In this document: positions 8,675 through 16,900 of the stretch, piece after piece
Position numbering within the stretch: position 1 is the first letter of the stretch
Layout: each line of letters begins with the position of its first letter
Assembly: GCF_000262345.1 (NCBI RefSeq)
Contig: NZ_AJTQ01000263.1
Location: forward strand, 1-45,105
Source of the DNA: Streptomyces xiaopingdaonensis
Lineage (GTDB): Bacteria > Actinomycetota > Actinomycetes > Streptomycetales > Streptomycetaceae
DNA length: 45,105 nucleotides
Direction of reading: 5' to 3'
Made by a program: the position numbers and the translations under genes
The notes under the pieces: generated by a model
What the model was told of the DNA's origin: nothing
Databases searched by the model: none
Seen by the model: only the letters and a program-made list of their open reading frames with translations

Positions 8675-8749
8675 GGGTCCCCTGCCACGGCACGCGACGG
8701 GTATGCAGGGCGCGCCCATACGGCGCACGGCAGCCGGGAGGCGCGCCCG

Positions 8750-9370
8750 TCAGGTGGCCGCGGGCTCGCGGCGGGCCGCCGAGTGGGCGAGGGCATGCTC
8801 GACGACGCCGACGAGGACGTCCCGCGCCGAGGCGCGCTCGCGGGCGTCGCAGAGGGTCAGCGGCACGTCCTCGTCGAGGTCGAGCGCCTCGCGCACGGTC
8901 TCGGCGGGGAACTCCTCCGCGTCGTCGAAGCAGTTGACGGCGACCGTGAAGGGGATGTGACGGCGCTCGAAGTAGTCGATGGCGGCGAAGGAGTCGGCGA
9001 GCCTGCGGGTGTCGGCGAGGACGACGGCGCCGAGCGCGCCCTGCGCCAACTCGTCCCAGAGGAACCAGAAGCGGTCCTGGCCCGGGGTGCCGAAGAGGTA
9101 GAGGACGAGTTCGTCCGAGATGGTGATCCGTCCGAAATCCATCGCGACGGTGGTCGTCGACTTCGCCTCCACGCCCGCGAGGTCGTCGACGGGACGGCCC
9201 GCCTCGGTGAGCGCCTCCTCGGTCCGGAGCGGCCGGATCTCGCTCACCGCGCCGACGAGCGTGGTCTTGCCGACGCCGAAGCCGCCGGCGACGAGGATCT
9301 TCAGCGTCAGCGGTTCCGAGGCCCCGCGCCTCTTCCTCGCCTTCGCGCGCTCCGAGCGTCCGAACACCAT
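8750..9370 (-). CDS. CvnD-type conservon small GTPase
   Basis: This is the fourth gene of a conservon, a Ras/Arf-like GTPase thought to act in a membrane-associated, G-protein-coupled-receptor-like complex with CvnA-C. The product has 206 residues. A basic N-terminus is followed by the P-loop GGFGVGKTT (residues 29-37), the G3 region LFGTPGQDRFWFLW, where the usual DxxG is GTPGQ as in this family, and the G4-like VNCFDDA in place of NKxD. The ATG at 9370 starts the family-like MVFGRSER; GGGGAG lies about 13 nt upstream. An unusual 203-bp gap separates it from cvnC, where conservons are normally compact. No cytochrome P450 (CvnE) gene follows; the next gene is the convergent dipeptidase. Confidence 0.93.
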   Translation of the reverse strand: MVFGRSERAKARKRRGASEPLTLKILVAGGFGVGKTTLVGAVSEIRPLRTEEALTEAGRPVDDLAGVEAKSTTTVAMDFGRITISDELVLYLFGTPGQDRFWFLWDELAQGALGAVVLADTRRLADSFAAIDYFERRHIPFTVAVNCFDDAEEFPAETVREALDLDEDVPLTLCDARERASARDVLVGVVEHALAHSAARREPAAT

Positions 9371-9573
9371 GCGGGCCCAACTCCCCTTCGCCGGCCGTGA
9401 CTTCGTCGTACCCCACGAGAACCGGAGCCGGCCGGCGGTGCGGGGAGCGCCGTGCACGGCACTGCCGCCTCCCGCGGGCCGACGCCACCGGCTGCCCGAG
9501 GGAACCGCATCCGCGTGCCGCACGTCAACTCCGGTCGGCCGCACGGGAGTGGACGGGCCGTCACGCGCAGGCG

Positions 9574-10032
9574 TCACAGCGCCTTCAGGCCGCTGATCAC
9601 CTCGCGCAGGATGCTCTCGTCGGGCAGCTCGGCCGGCGGCACGGGCCGGCTCACCCGCACCAGGCTGCGATCGACGAGGTCTCCGATGAGTACCCGGACG
9701 ACCCCGAGCGGCAGGTCGAGCGCCGCGGAGAGCTCGGCGACGCTCAGCGGCTCCCTGCGGCAGCGTGTGACGATCTCGACGTGCTCGGGGGCGAGGGTGC
9801 GGTCGGCGTGGACGTCGGAGTCCTCCGTGCCCTCGGCGCCGGTGGGCGCCTCCTCCGGCGCCTCGGCGTCGCCGGGGTCCCGCGGGCCCGTCCCGCCGCC
9901 CGGGCGGTCGGCGATCACCAGCGCGATGAGGTCGAGCTTCGCCTCCTCGGTGCTGCTGCGGGTGCGGCCGCGCGTCATCGCGTACGGCCGCACCACCGGT
10001 CCAGCAGCGTCGTCGAACCACCGGTCCGTCAT
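9574..10032 (-). CDS. CvnC-type conservon protein, DUF742
   Basis: The 152-residue DUF742 protein is the third conservon component. Its N-terminus WFDDAAGPVVRPYAMTRGRT is typical of the family. A low-complexity acidic, Gly/Pro/Glu-rich linker follows (about residues 45-80). The C-terminal half is a winged-helix-like segment with LSVAELSAALDLPLGVVRVL and LVRVSRP. The family is thought to bind the partner GTPase or roadblock protein. It starts 44 bp after cvnB on the same strand. The acidic linker is longer than I would expect for this family, but I cannot measure this. Confidence 0.93.
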   Translation of the reverse strand: MTDRWFDDAAGPVVRPYAMTRGRTRSSTEEAKLDLIALVIADRPGGGTGPRDPGDAEAPEEAPTGAEGTEDSDVHADRTLAPEHVEIVTRCRREPLSVAELSAALDLPLGVVRVLIGDLVDRSLVRVSRPVPPAELPDESILREVISGLKAL

Positions 10033-10076
10033 GGCTCGTCCTGTCGTGAGTCGGTCGTCTCGATCGCCTGCCCGCC

Positions 10077-10523
10077 TCAGCCCGCGTCCGACGAGCCGTC
10101 GCCCGTGCCGGCGCGCGCCGCCGTGCCCAGGTGCACGCCGACGCGCTTCACCAGGAGGGTCATCTCGTAGGCGATCTGGCCGACGTCGGAGTCGACGTCG
10201 GAGAGGACGGCGAGGCAACTGCCGTCGCCCGCCGCCGTGACGAAGAGGAACGCTTCCTCCAACTCGACGACGGTCTGCCGGACACCGCCCGCCTCGAAGT
10301 GGCGGCCCACGCCCTTGGCGAGGCTGTGGAAGCCCGAGGCGACGGCGGAGAGGTGTTCCGCGTCCTCCCGGGTGAGCCCCTCCGACGTGCCTCGGGGCAG
10401 ACCGTCGCCCGAGAGCACGAGCGCCTTGCGGATGCTGCCGACGCGTCCGACCAACTCGTCGAGCAGCCAGTTGAGTTCGCCGCTGCCCGCGGCGGTGTGC
10501 GTGTCGGCTCTCGATGCAGTCAT
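10077..10523 (-). CDS. CvnB-type conservon protein, roadblock/LC7 domain
   Basis: The 148-residue roadblock/LC7 (MglB-like) protein is the second conservon component and the likely GTPase-activating or scaffold partner of CvnD. A single alpha/beta roadblock domain covers about residues 16-130. Recognisable pieces are LNWLLDELVGRVGSIRKALVLS, which carries the first helix and strand, GLTREDAEHLSAVASGFHSL, and the strand-rich VVELEEAFLFVTAAG. Its ATG overlaps the cvnA stop by 4 bp (ATGA), indicating translational coupling. A short Ala/Gly/Ser tail follows the domain. Confidence 0.95.
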   Translation of the reverse strand: MTASRADTHTAAGSGELNWLLDELVGRVGSIRKALVLSGDGLPRGTSEGLTREDAEHLSAVASGFHSLAKGVGRHFEAGGVRQTVVELEEAFLFVTAAGDGSCLAVLSDVDSDVGQIAYEMTLLVKRVGVHLGTAARAGTGDGSSDAG

Positions 10524-13225
10524 CGACCGTCCCCCTTCGTTCCTGGTGTTCCTTCCCCGGCGCCGTCCGATGACGGCTCGGGGGCCTGCGCACGGCCGCG
10601 CTGCCAGCCGCGCTGGAGCGCGGCCATGCGGCTGCGCACCTCCTCGGCGTCGCGGTCGTCGACGGACTGCGCCGGGCCGTCGTCCGGCTCGGGCGTCGGC
10701 ACCCGCTTCAACTGCGGCGCGAGGTTCGCCTGTCGGACCCTACGCGGTAGGCCGCCGGGCCCGGTGGCCGTCCCCCCGCGCGGTCGGGGGACGTGTTCTT
10801 CCCGGGGCGCTGCCGGCTCCGGCTCGGCCGGACGTGCCTGCGCGCTCCCCTCGGGCTCGCGCGCCTCGTCGGCCTCCTCGTCCGTCCGCGGCGCCCCGGT
10901 GCGGCGGGCCTCGTCCACGGGGCGTCCGTGGTCGGCGACGAGGACGGGCGTGCTCTTGCGGCGGCGCGGGAGCGGAGCCTTTCCGTCGCCGGTCTCGTCC
11001 TGCGCCGCGCCTGCGGCGGGCGGGGACGCGGACGGGCCCGTCCGGACCGGGCGGGACGGTTCGCCCCCGCCGTCGCGCGGGGACTCGTCGTGGGCCTGCT
11101 GGTGCTGCTCGCCCGCGGGGACCGCCTCGTGGCGCGGAGTCGGGTCACCGCGGTGGCGGAAGAGTCGGCCGCCGCTGTCCGGGTCGTCCAACTCGTCCAA
11201 ACGCGCCTCCAGTTCGACGGGTCCGTCGAGGACCTCGCGCGCCGTCCCCGCCTCCAGCAGGCCGGCGGCGGGGCCTCCGCGCGGTGCGTCCTCGCGCTCC
11301 AGCGAGGCGCGGTGCTCGTCCTGATGGCCGGGGGTCTCGGTGAGGATGGCGCCGGGGATGAGGATGACGGCGGTCGTCCCCCCGTACGGCGAGTGCTGGA
11401 GGGAGACGCGGACGCCCTGGCGCTGGGCGAGGCGCGAGACGACGAAGAGGCCGAGCCTGTCGGTGTCCGAGAGCTCGAACTCCGGTGTCTCGGCGAGCCG
11501 GAGGTTCGCGTCGAGGAGCGCCTCCTGCGTCATTCCGAGCCCGCGGTCGTGGACTTCGAGCGTGAAGCCGTTGGCGACGCGTTCGCCGAGGACCTGCACC
11601 GCCGTGTGCGGTGGGGAGAAGACGGTGGCGTTCTCCAGCATCTCCGCGATGAGGTGGGTCAGGTCGGCCACCGCGCTCCCGTCGACGGCGAGCTTCGGCA
11701 GCCGCCGCACCTCGATGCGCTCGTAGTCCTCGACCTCGGCGACGGCCGCGCGGACGACGTCCATGAGCTGGATCGGCTTCCGCCACTGCCGGGAGGGCGC
11801 GGCACCCGAGAGGATCACGAGGCCCTCGGCGTGCCGTCGCATGCGGGTGGTGAGGTGGTCGAGCTTGAAGAGGTCCGCGAGCTCGTCGGTGTCCTCGGTG
11901 CGGCGCTCCATCGTGTCGAGGAGCGTCAACTGGCGGTGGAGGAGCACCTGGTTGCGGCGGGCCAGGTTGACGAAGACCTCGGAGACGCCGCGGCGCATGT
12001 CGGACTGTTTCACCGCGGCCTCGACGGCCGCGCGCTGGAGAGTGTTGAGCGCCTGGCCCACCTGGCCCATCTCGTCAGGCGGGTACTGGAGGCGCGGCGC
12101 CTCCGTCTCCACGTCGACCTGCTCGCCGGCGCCGAGCCTGCGCATCACGCTCGGCAGGCGCACGCCGGCCGACTCGTTCGCCTCCTTGCGCAGGGCGCCG
12201 AGGTCGCGCACGAGAGTGCGGCCCACGCGGAAGGAGACGATCAGCGACGCCAGCAGCGCGACGAGGCCGAGCAACACGGCGCCGCCCGCCCGCAGCAGGA
12301 CCTTCGTCGCCTCGGGGGCCACCCGGTCCTCGTACCGTTCGTCCGCCTCCTTGCCCATCCGCGCGAGGTCGTCGAGGACGGTGCCGGCCGCCGACTCCCA
12401 GCGCTGGGGGGTGACGGAGCCGGCTGCGGCGCGGGGTCCCGCGGCGATGATGGCGTCCTCGTAGCTGCGGAGGGTGCGGCCGTCGGTGCCGTTCCAGTAG
12501 TTCTCGAAGGTCTGGCGCTGGTCGGCGGGGAGCGGTTGGAGGTTGGTCCGGTAGGTGGCGTCCCGCTCGGCGACGCGGTCGGAGAAGGCACGCTGGTCGC
12601 CGCGGGTCATCTTCCCGGCGGTGAGGGCGGCGGCCATCAGCGCGTCCTCGCGGGAGAGGTATTCGCGGGCCTGGGTGAGGCCGACGAGGGCGCGGCCCTG
12701 CTTCTCGAGTGCCGGGTCGTTGAGGGCGTTGAGCGTCGCGAGGAAGGAATAGCCGGGATCGACGATCTCGTTGTAAGCCTGGAACGCACCGCCCCGGGTG
12801 ATGGTGTTCTCCTCCACGCTGCTGCGGAGCTTCTCCAACCCGGCGAGCGCCCCGAGGAGTTCGTCGAGCCGGGCCTTGGACTCGGAGCCGAGGTCGGAGC
12901 GGAGGTCGCCGCTCGTGGCGTGGGTGCGGAACGAGGCGACCTGGCGGTCGGTCCGGTGCTGCTCCCTGTGGAGCCGGGTGAGGGATTCGGAGCGTCTGGG
13001 GTCGGCCAAGTAGACGAGCACCTGGCGGCGTTCGCGCTGGACGGCCTCTGCGGTGTCGGCTGCTGGGTAGCCGACCTTCTCCGCGACGTCGGCAACCCGC
13101 AGGAGCTGGCGTGCGTCCTGAGCGGTGAGGTAGGAAGCGAACCCCCAGATGGCGACGAGGGAAACCAGCGGTACCAGCAACAGCACCACGATCTTCCGGC
13201 GGATCGACTTCCCGCGAAAGCGCAT
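10520..13225 (-). CDS. CvnA-type conservon sensor histidine-kinase-like protein
   Basis: This membrane sensor of a conservon is predicted to detect an external or membrane signal and pass it to CvnB-D. The product has 901 residues. TM1 (about 11-34) is followed by an extracytoplasmic nitrate-sensing-like helical domain (about 50-300), TM2 (about 306-330), and a HAMP-like region. The dimerisation region LFKLDHLTTRMRR lies near residue 457. An HATPase domain has the N-box AEMLENATVFSPP near 528, the G1 box HDRGLGM near 560, and LGLFVVSRLAQRQG. The last 250 or so residues are a disordered Pro/Glu/Arg-rich tail, which is common in CvnA proteins. The ATG at 13225 follows GGGGAGG closely. It is the first gene of the operon, and a small membrane-protein gene diverges from it. 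Confidence 0.93.
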   Translation of the reverse strand: MRFRGKSIRRKIVVLLLVPLVSLVAIWGFASYLTAQDARQLLRVADVAEKVGYPAADTAEAVQRERRQVLVYLADPRRSESLTRLHREQHRTDRQVASFRTHATSGDLRSDLGSESKARLDELLGALAGLEKLRSSVEENTITRGGAFQAYNEIVDPGYSFLATLNALNDPALEKQGRALVGLTQAREYLSREDALMAAALTAGKMTRGDQRAFSDRVAERDATYRTNLQPLPADQRQTFENYWNGTDGRTLRSYEDAIIAAGPRAAAGSVTPQRWESAAGTVLDDLARMGKEADERYEDRVAPEATKVLLRAGGAVLLGLVALLASLIVSFRVGRTLVRDLGALRKEANESAGVRLPSVMRRLGAGEQVDVETEAPRLQYPPDEMGQVGQALNTLQRAAVEAAVKQSDMRRGVSEVFVNLARRNQVLLHRQLTLLDTMERRTEDTDELADLFKLDHLTTRMRRHAEGLVILSGAAPSRQWRKPIQLMDVVRAAVAEVEDYERIEVRRLPKLAVDGSAVADLTHLIAEMLENATVFSPPHTAVQVLGERVANGFTLEVHDRGLGMTQEALLDANLRLAETPEFELSDTDRLGLFVVSRLAQRQGVRVSLQHSPYGGTTAVILIPGAILTETPGHQDEHRASLEREDAPRGGPAAGLLEAGTAREVLDGPVELEARLDELDDPDSGGRLFRHRGDPTPRHEAVPAGEQHQQAHDESPRDGGGEPSRPVRTGPSASPPAAGAAQDETGDGKAPLPRRRKSTPVLVADHGRPVDEARRTGAPRTDEEADEAREPEGSAQARPAEPEPAAPREEHVPRPRGGTATGPGGLPRRVRQANLAPQLKRVPTPEPDDGPAQSVDDRDAEEVRSRMAALQRGWQRGRAQAPEPSSDGAGEGTPGTKGDGR

Positions 13226-13464
13226 GGCCTCCCCTACGTCAGCCCCAGCGCGAGGGGACTCTACCGACAGCAAGCGCCGTGAGCCTACTACTGCAACGCG
13301 GGCAACTCGAAGAGATGTATGAGGGTTGGAACAGAGCATTCACTGCGCGGTCGCGGACGTCACCCCCGCGCACCCTGCCGGAGCGCGGCGATTGTGGCAC
13401 AGGACGTGCTCATGGAAACGTGGAGGACAAGCCGGGGGGAACAAAGGGGAGTTGGTGATCCCGG

Positions 13465-13878
13465 ATGTACAACAAGCCGCGGCTGCCCGACCCGGTCCGT
13501 ACCGCCGGCGTACGGGCCGTCGTCATCGTGGCGCTGACGCTCGTCCTCGTGATGGTCGCGGTGCTCTGCTCGCTCGCCGAAGTGTGGCTCGCCTTCCCGA
13601 TGGTGCTCGCCTCGGTGGGCGGCACCGTCGTCGCCACGTGGGGCGTACTCGACGTCTGGGTGACGCGCCAGGTGTGGGTGCAGCGCAACGGCGTCGTGTC
13701 GGAGCCGAGCAGCGTCGCGCGCGACCGGGGGTGGGCGCAGGGGCGGCCGCCCGAGCAGCGGTTCGGGGCCGCATCCGAGGCGTCCGCGCGTGGGCGCAGG
13801 CGGCACCGCGAGGAGATCGTGGAGCCGATCCACCTGCCGGGGCGCGAGCCCGACCAGCGGACGCCGCTGCGTACCTGA
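13465..13878 (+). CDS. Small integral membrane protein of unknown function
   Basis: I do not recognise a named family. The 137-residue product has two closely spaced hydrophobic helices (about residues 18-40 and 43-66) and then a long, charged, Arg/Glu/Pro-rich cytoplasmic-type tail. The base composition matches its neighbours. The ATG at 13465 has a GGTGA-type sequence 5 nt upstream and GGGGAG further away. It diverges from cvnA with 239 bp between, so the two may share regulation. It ends at a strong bidirectional hairpin before the convergent SMC-like gene. A role linked to the conservon is possible but rests only on position. Confidence 0.8.
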   Translation: MYNKPRLPDPVRTAGVRAVVIVALTLVLVMVAVLCSLAEVWLAFPMVLASVGGTVVATWGVLDVWVTRQVWVQRNGVVSEPSSVARDRGWAQGRPPEQRFGAASEASARGRRRHREEIVEPIHLPGREPDQRTPLRT

Positions 13879-13916
13879 CGTCGCCGGGGCGCGGCCCGTG
13901 CCGTGCCCCGGCGACG
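13879..13916. terminator. Strong bidirectional terminator hairpin
   Basis: A perfect 12-bp stem (13879-13890 with 13905-13916; arm CGTCGCCGGGGC) closes on a 14-nt loop. It fills the 40-bp gap between the stops of the small membrane-protein gene and the SMC-like gene, and should terminate both. Confidence 0.85.
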
Positions 13917-13918
13917 CC

Positions 13919-16900
13919 TCAACCGGCGGGCTCCTCCTCGGGCTTGACGTACATGCGCGTCGCCGTGATCTCGCCGTGCACCACCTCGCCGCCGGGGTCC
14001 TGCCGCGGGAGCCCGGGGCGCAGATGCTCCTCGACGCTGATGTACTTCAGCCCCGCGCGCAGGTCCGCGTCGTTGCGCATGCGCACCACGAGGGGGAACT
14101 CGGCGAGGGCCGTGGTGTCGAAGAGGCCCGTGGTGTAGAGGAGTTGGACGCCGAGCGCGTCGGCGACGGCGCGTTGCAGCTCCAGCAGGTACGTGGCGTT
14201 GGCGCGGCCGATGGGGTTGTCGAGGAAGAGCGGGCCGGCGTGCCTGCGGCTGTCGTGGCCGCGGTCGTTGCTGCGGAGCGCCGCCATCGTGCAGTACAGC
14301 GCGATCGCCGCGGTGAGGAGCTGGCCGCCGGAGAAGACGTCTCCCATCTGTCCGACGGGGACCCGCTCCGCACGCAGCACCGCGTCCGGCTTGAGGATCT
14401 CCACGGAGACCCCGCGCGGCTGGAGCGCGGCGTGCACCGCGCGCAGCAGCAGCGACATGCCGTCCCTCCGCAGGTCCGAACTGCGGCGCAGGGACTGGCG
14501 GGTGGCCTCGTCGATCACCTCTCCCAGGCGCTCCGTGAGCGTCGCCTGGTCGAGGTCGTCGAAGCGGATACGGAGGAACTCCTGACCGGACCACTCCCCC
14601 AGCCCGTCGGGGAGGCGGGAGAGCCGCTGGGCCGAACGGAGCGTCGTCAGCGCCGACTCGACCAGGCCGCGGAGCCGGTCGACGATGCTGTCGCGGTTGC
14701 GCTCCAGTTGCTCCAGCTCGTCGCTGAGCACCCGCAGCCGCGGCGCGAACGCCTCCGCCCAGGACGCCGCGTGCTCCGGCAGCGAGGCCGCCGGGAGTTC
14801 GCGGATCTGCTGCCGTGCCGGGGTGTGGACCTGCTCGAAGCGGCTCGAGTTGGCGTGCCGCACCAGGATGTCGCTCGCCTCGCGGACCGCCTGCTCGGCA
14901 GTGGAGAGGTCGGCGGCGCAACCGCGCAGCGAGCGGCGGAGCTCGGCGGCCGCGTGCCGCGCCTCGGCGAGCGAACCGCCGTAGGGCTCGGGCCGCTGGT
15001 CCCCGTCGGGGTGGTGGCTCGCCTGGGGGTCGCGGAGAAGATCGCGGAGGGTGCCGGCCGCCTCGTCGAAGCCCGAGGCCGCCTCCTCGGCCGCGACCCG
15101 GGTACGGACGAGGTCCTGGAGCGCGGCGCGCGCCTCCTCCAACCCGGTGCCGCGCGCCGCGAGTTCCGTGTTGGCCGTGCGCAGCAGGGACTGCGCCTCC
15201 GCCGCGTCCTGCGGGACGCGCTCCTCGCCGAGCTCCGTGTGCTGTTCGCCGCCCTCCGGGGCAAGCCGCTCCGCCTCGCCCCGCAGCCTGCCGAGCTCCT
15301 CGCTCGCCCTGGAGGCCCTGGCCTCCAGGGTCTGGACGAGCTCCTCCGCGCGGGCGGCGGCCGCCTGGCGCGAGGGGGCGTCCGCGGCCTCGGTGCCTTC
15401 GAGCAGCCGCTCGGCCTTGGTGCGGACCTTGTTGGTGAGGCGATCGAGGGAGGTGCGCGCCGCGGACTCGTCGCCCTCGGCGCGGGCCTGCTCGGCGCGC
15501 AGGTCGGCGCCGACACCGACCTTCTCGTAGAGCTGCGAAGCGGAGCGGTACGCCTCGCGGAGCGAGGGGAGCGACGCGGCAGGCGGCTCCGCCTCCGTCC
15601 CGGTGTCGTCGGGCGCCCCGGCGATCTCGGCCCGCTCGCTGCGCAGGGCTCGGGCCGTGCGCCGGGCGTCGTCTGAGGAGCGCTGGGCCGCGCGGCGCTG
15701 CTCGTCGGCCTCGCGGGCGCGGTCGACGCAGGCGGCGGCGCGCTCCTCGCCCGAGGCCGCCTCCTCGGCGAGTTCGCGCAACCGCTCCTGCCAGGACGGG
15801 CGTTCGCGCAGCCGGGAGACGAGGCCGCCGAGCGCGTCGGCGGCGCGACGCGCCCGTTGGGCCTCCTCCTGCCTGCGGTCGCGCACCTCGGCCGCCTCGG
15901 TGGCGGCCGCGTCGGCCTCCTCGCGGGCCGTGCGCGCCAGTACCAGCCGGTGCTGCGCCTCCGCCGCGGCCGACTGCGACTTCTCGGCAGCGCGGGCGAG
16001 TTCGCCGAGGCGGCCCGCGGGGCAGCCGGTGCGCCAGGAGGTGAGCCGCGCCGCCAGGGCGCGGTCGGCGGTGAGGCGGGCGGCGAGGGTGCGGATCTCG
16101 TCGTCGCGGGCCGAGGCGCGCTCGCGGAGCCGGCCGCGTTCGTCGTCCGCTGCGTGCTCGTCGTGCATCGCGGGGTTGGGCGGGACGAGGAAGACGTCGG
16201 CCGCTTCGGCGGGGCCCGGTGCGAGGAGCGCAGTCGAGGTGCCGACGGCGACGGCGGAGCGCGGGAGCAGCGCCGCCCGGTCGAGAACCTCGCGCGCCCG
16301 CGCGTGACTTGCGGGTTCTGTGAGGACGACGCCGTCGACCAACTCGGGGTGGGCGGCGAGGACCCGGTCGTGCTCGGCCGGGTCGACCGACTGCGCGAGG
16401 TAGCGCCAGCCGGGCAGCGCGGGGACGCCGTGCTCGCCGAGGAACTCGACGGTGGCGAGGACGTCGGGGCCCGGGGGCAGCAGGCCGCCCTCGCCGAGGG
16501 CACCGAGCATCCGCGAGTCCTCCGCCGCGGCCGTGCGCAGCTCGAAGAGGCGGCGTTCGGCGGCGGCGACGCCCTCGTCGAGCAGCTCGGTGAGGTGCTC
16601 CGCGCTGCCGTCCAACTCCTCGGCACCGAGCGGCGTTCCGCGCTCCGTGCCGAGGAGCTCGCCGAGGCGTTCCTCGGCGCCGAGCGCCTCGGCCGCCGCG
16701 TACTCGGCGTCCCGCGCCCTGCGGTCTGCCTCCGCGGCGTCGGCGGCGCGGGCGGCGGCGAGTTCGTCGCGGGCGTGCGCGGAGGCCGCCTCGCCCGCCC
16801 GCTCGCCTGCGGCGGCTGCCGACTGCCGGGCGGTGTCGAGCGCGGCGGCGGTGCGCTGCGCCGCGTCGCCCGCGGCGAGGGCGGCGGCTGCCGGGTCGGC

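Noticed and set aside
12760..12790. Further TTA codons (taa/tta strings inside coding regions such as cvnA, the HEAT-like gene, the kinase, the MFS gene and a permease)
   Set aside because: On checking the frames, these strings span codon boundaries (for example GCT-TAC or TAT-TAC) and are not TTA codons.
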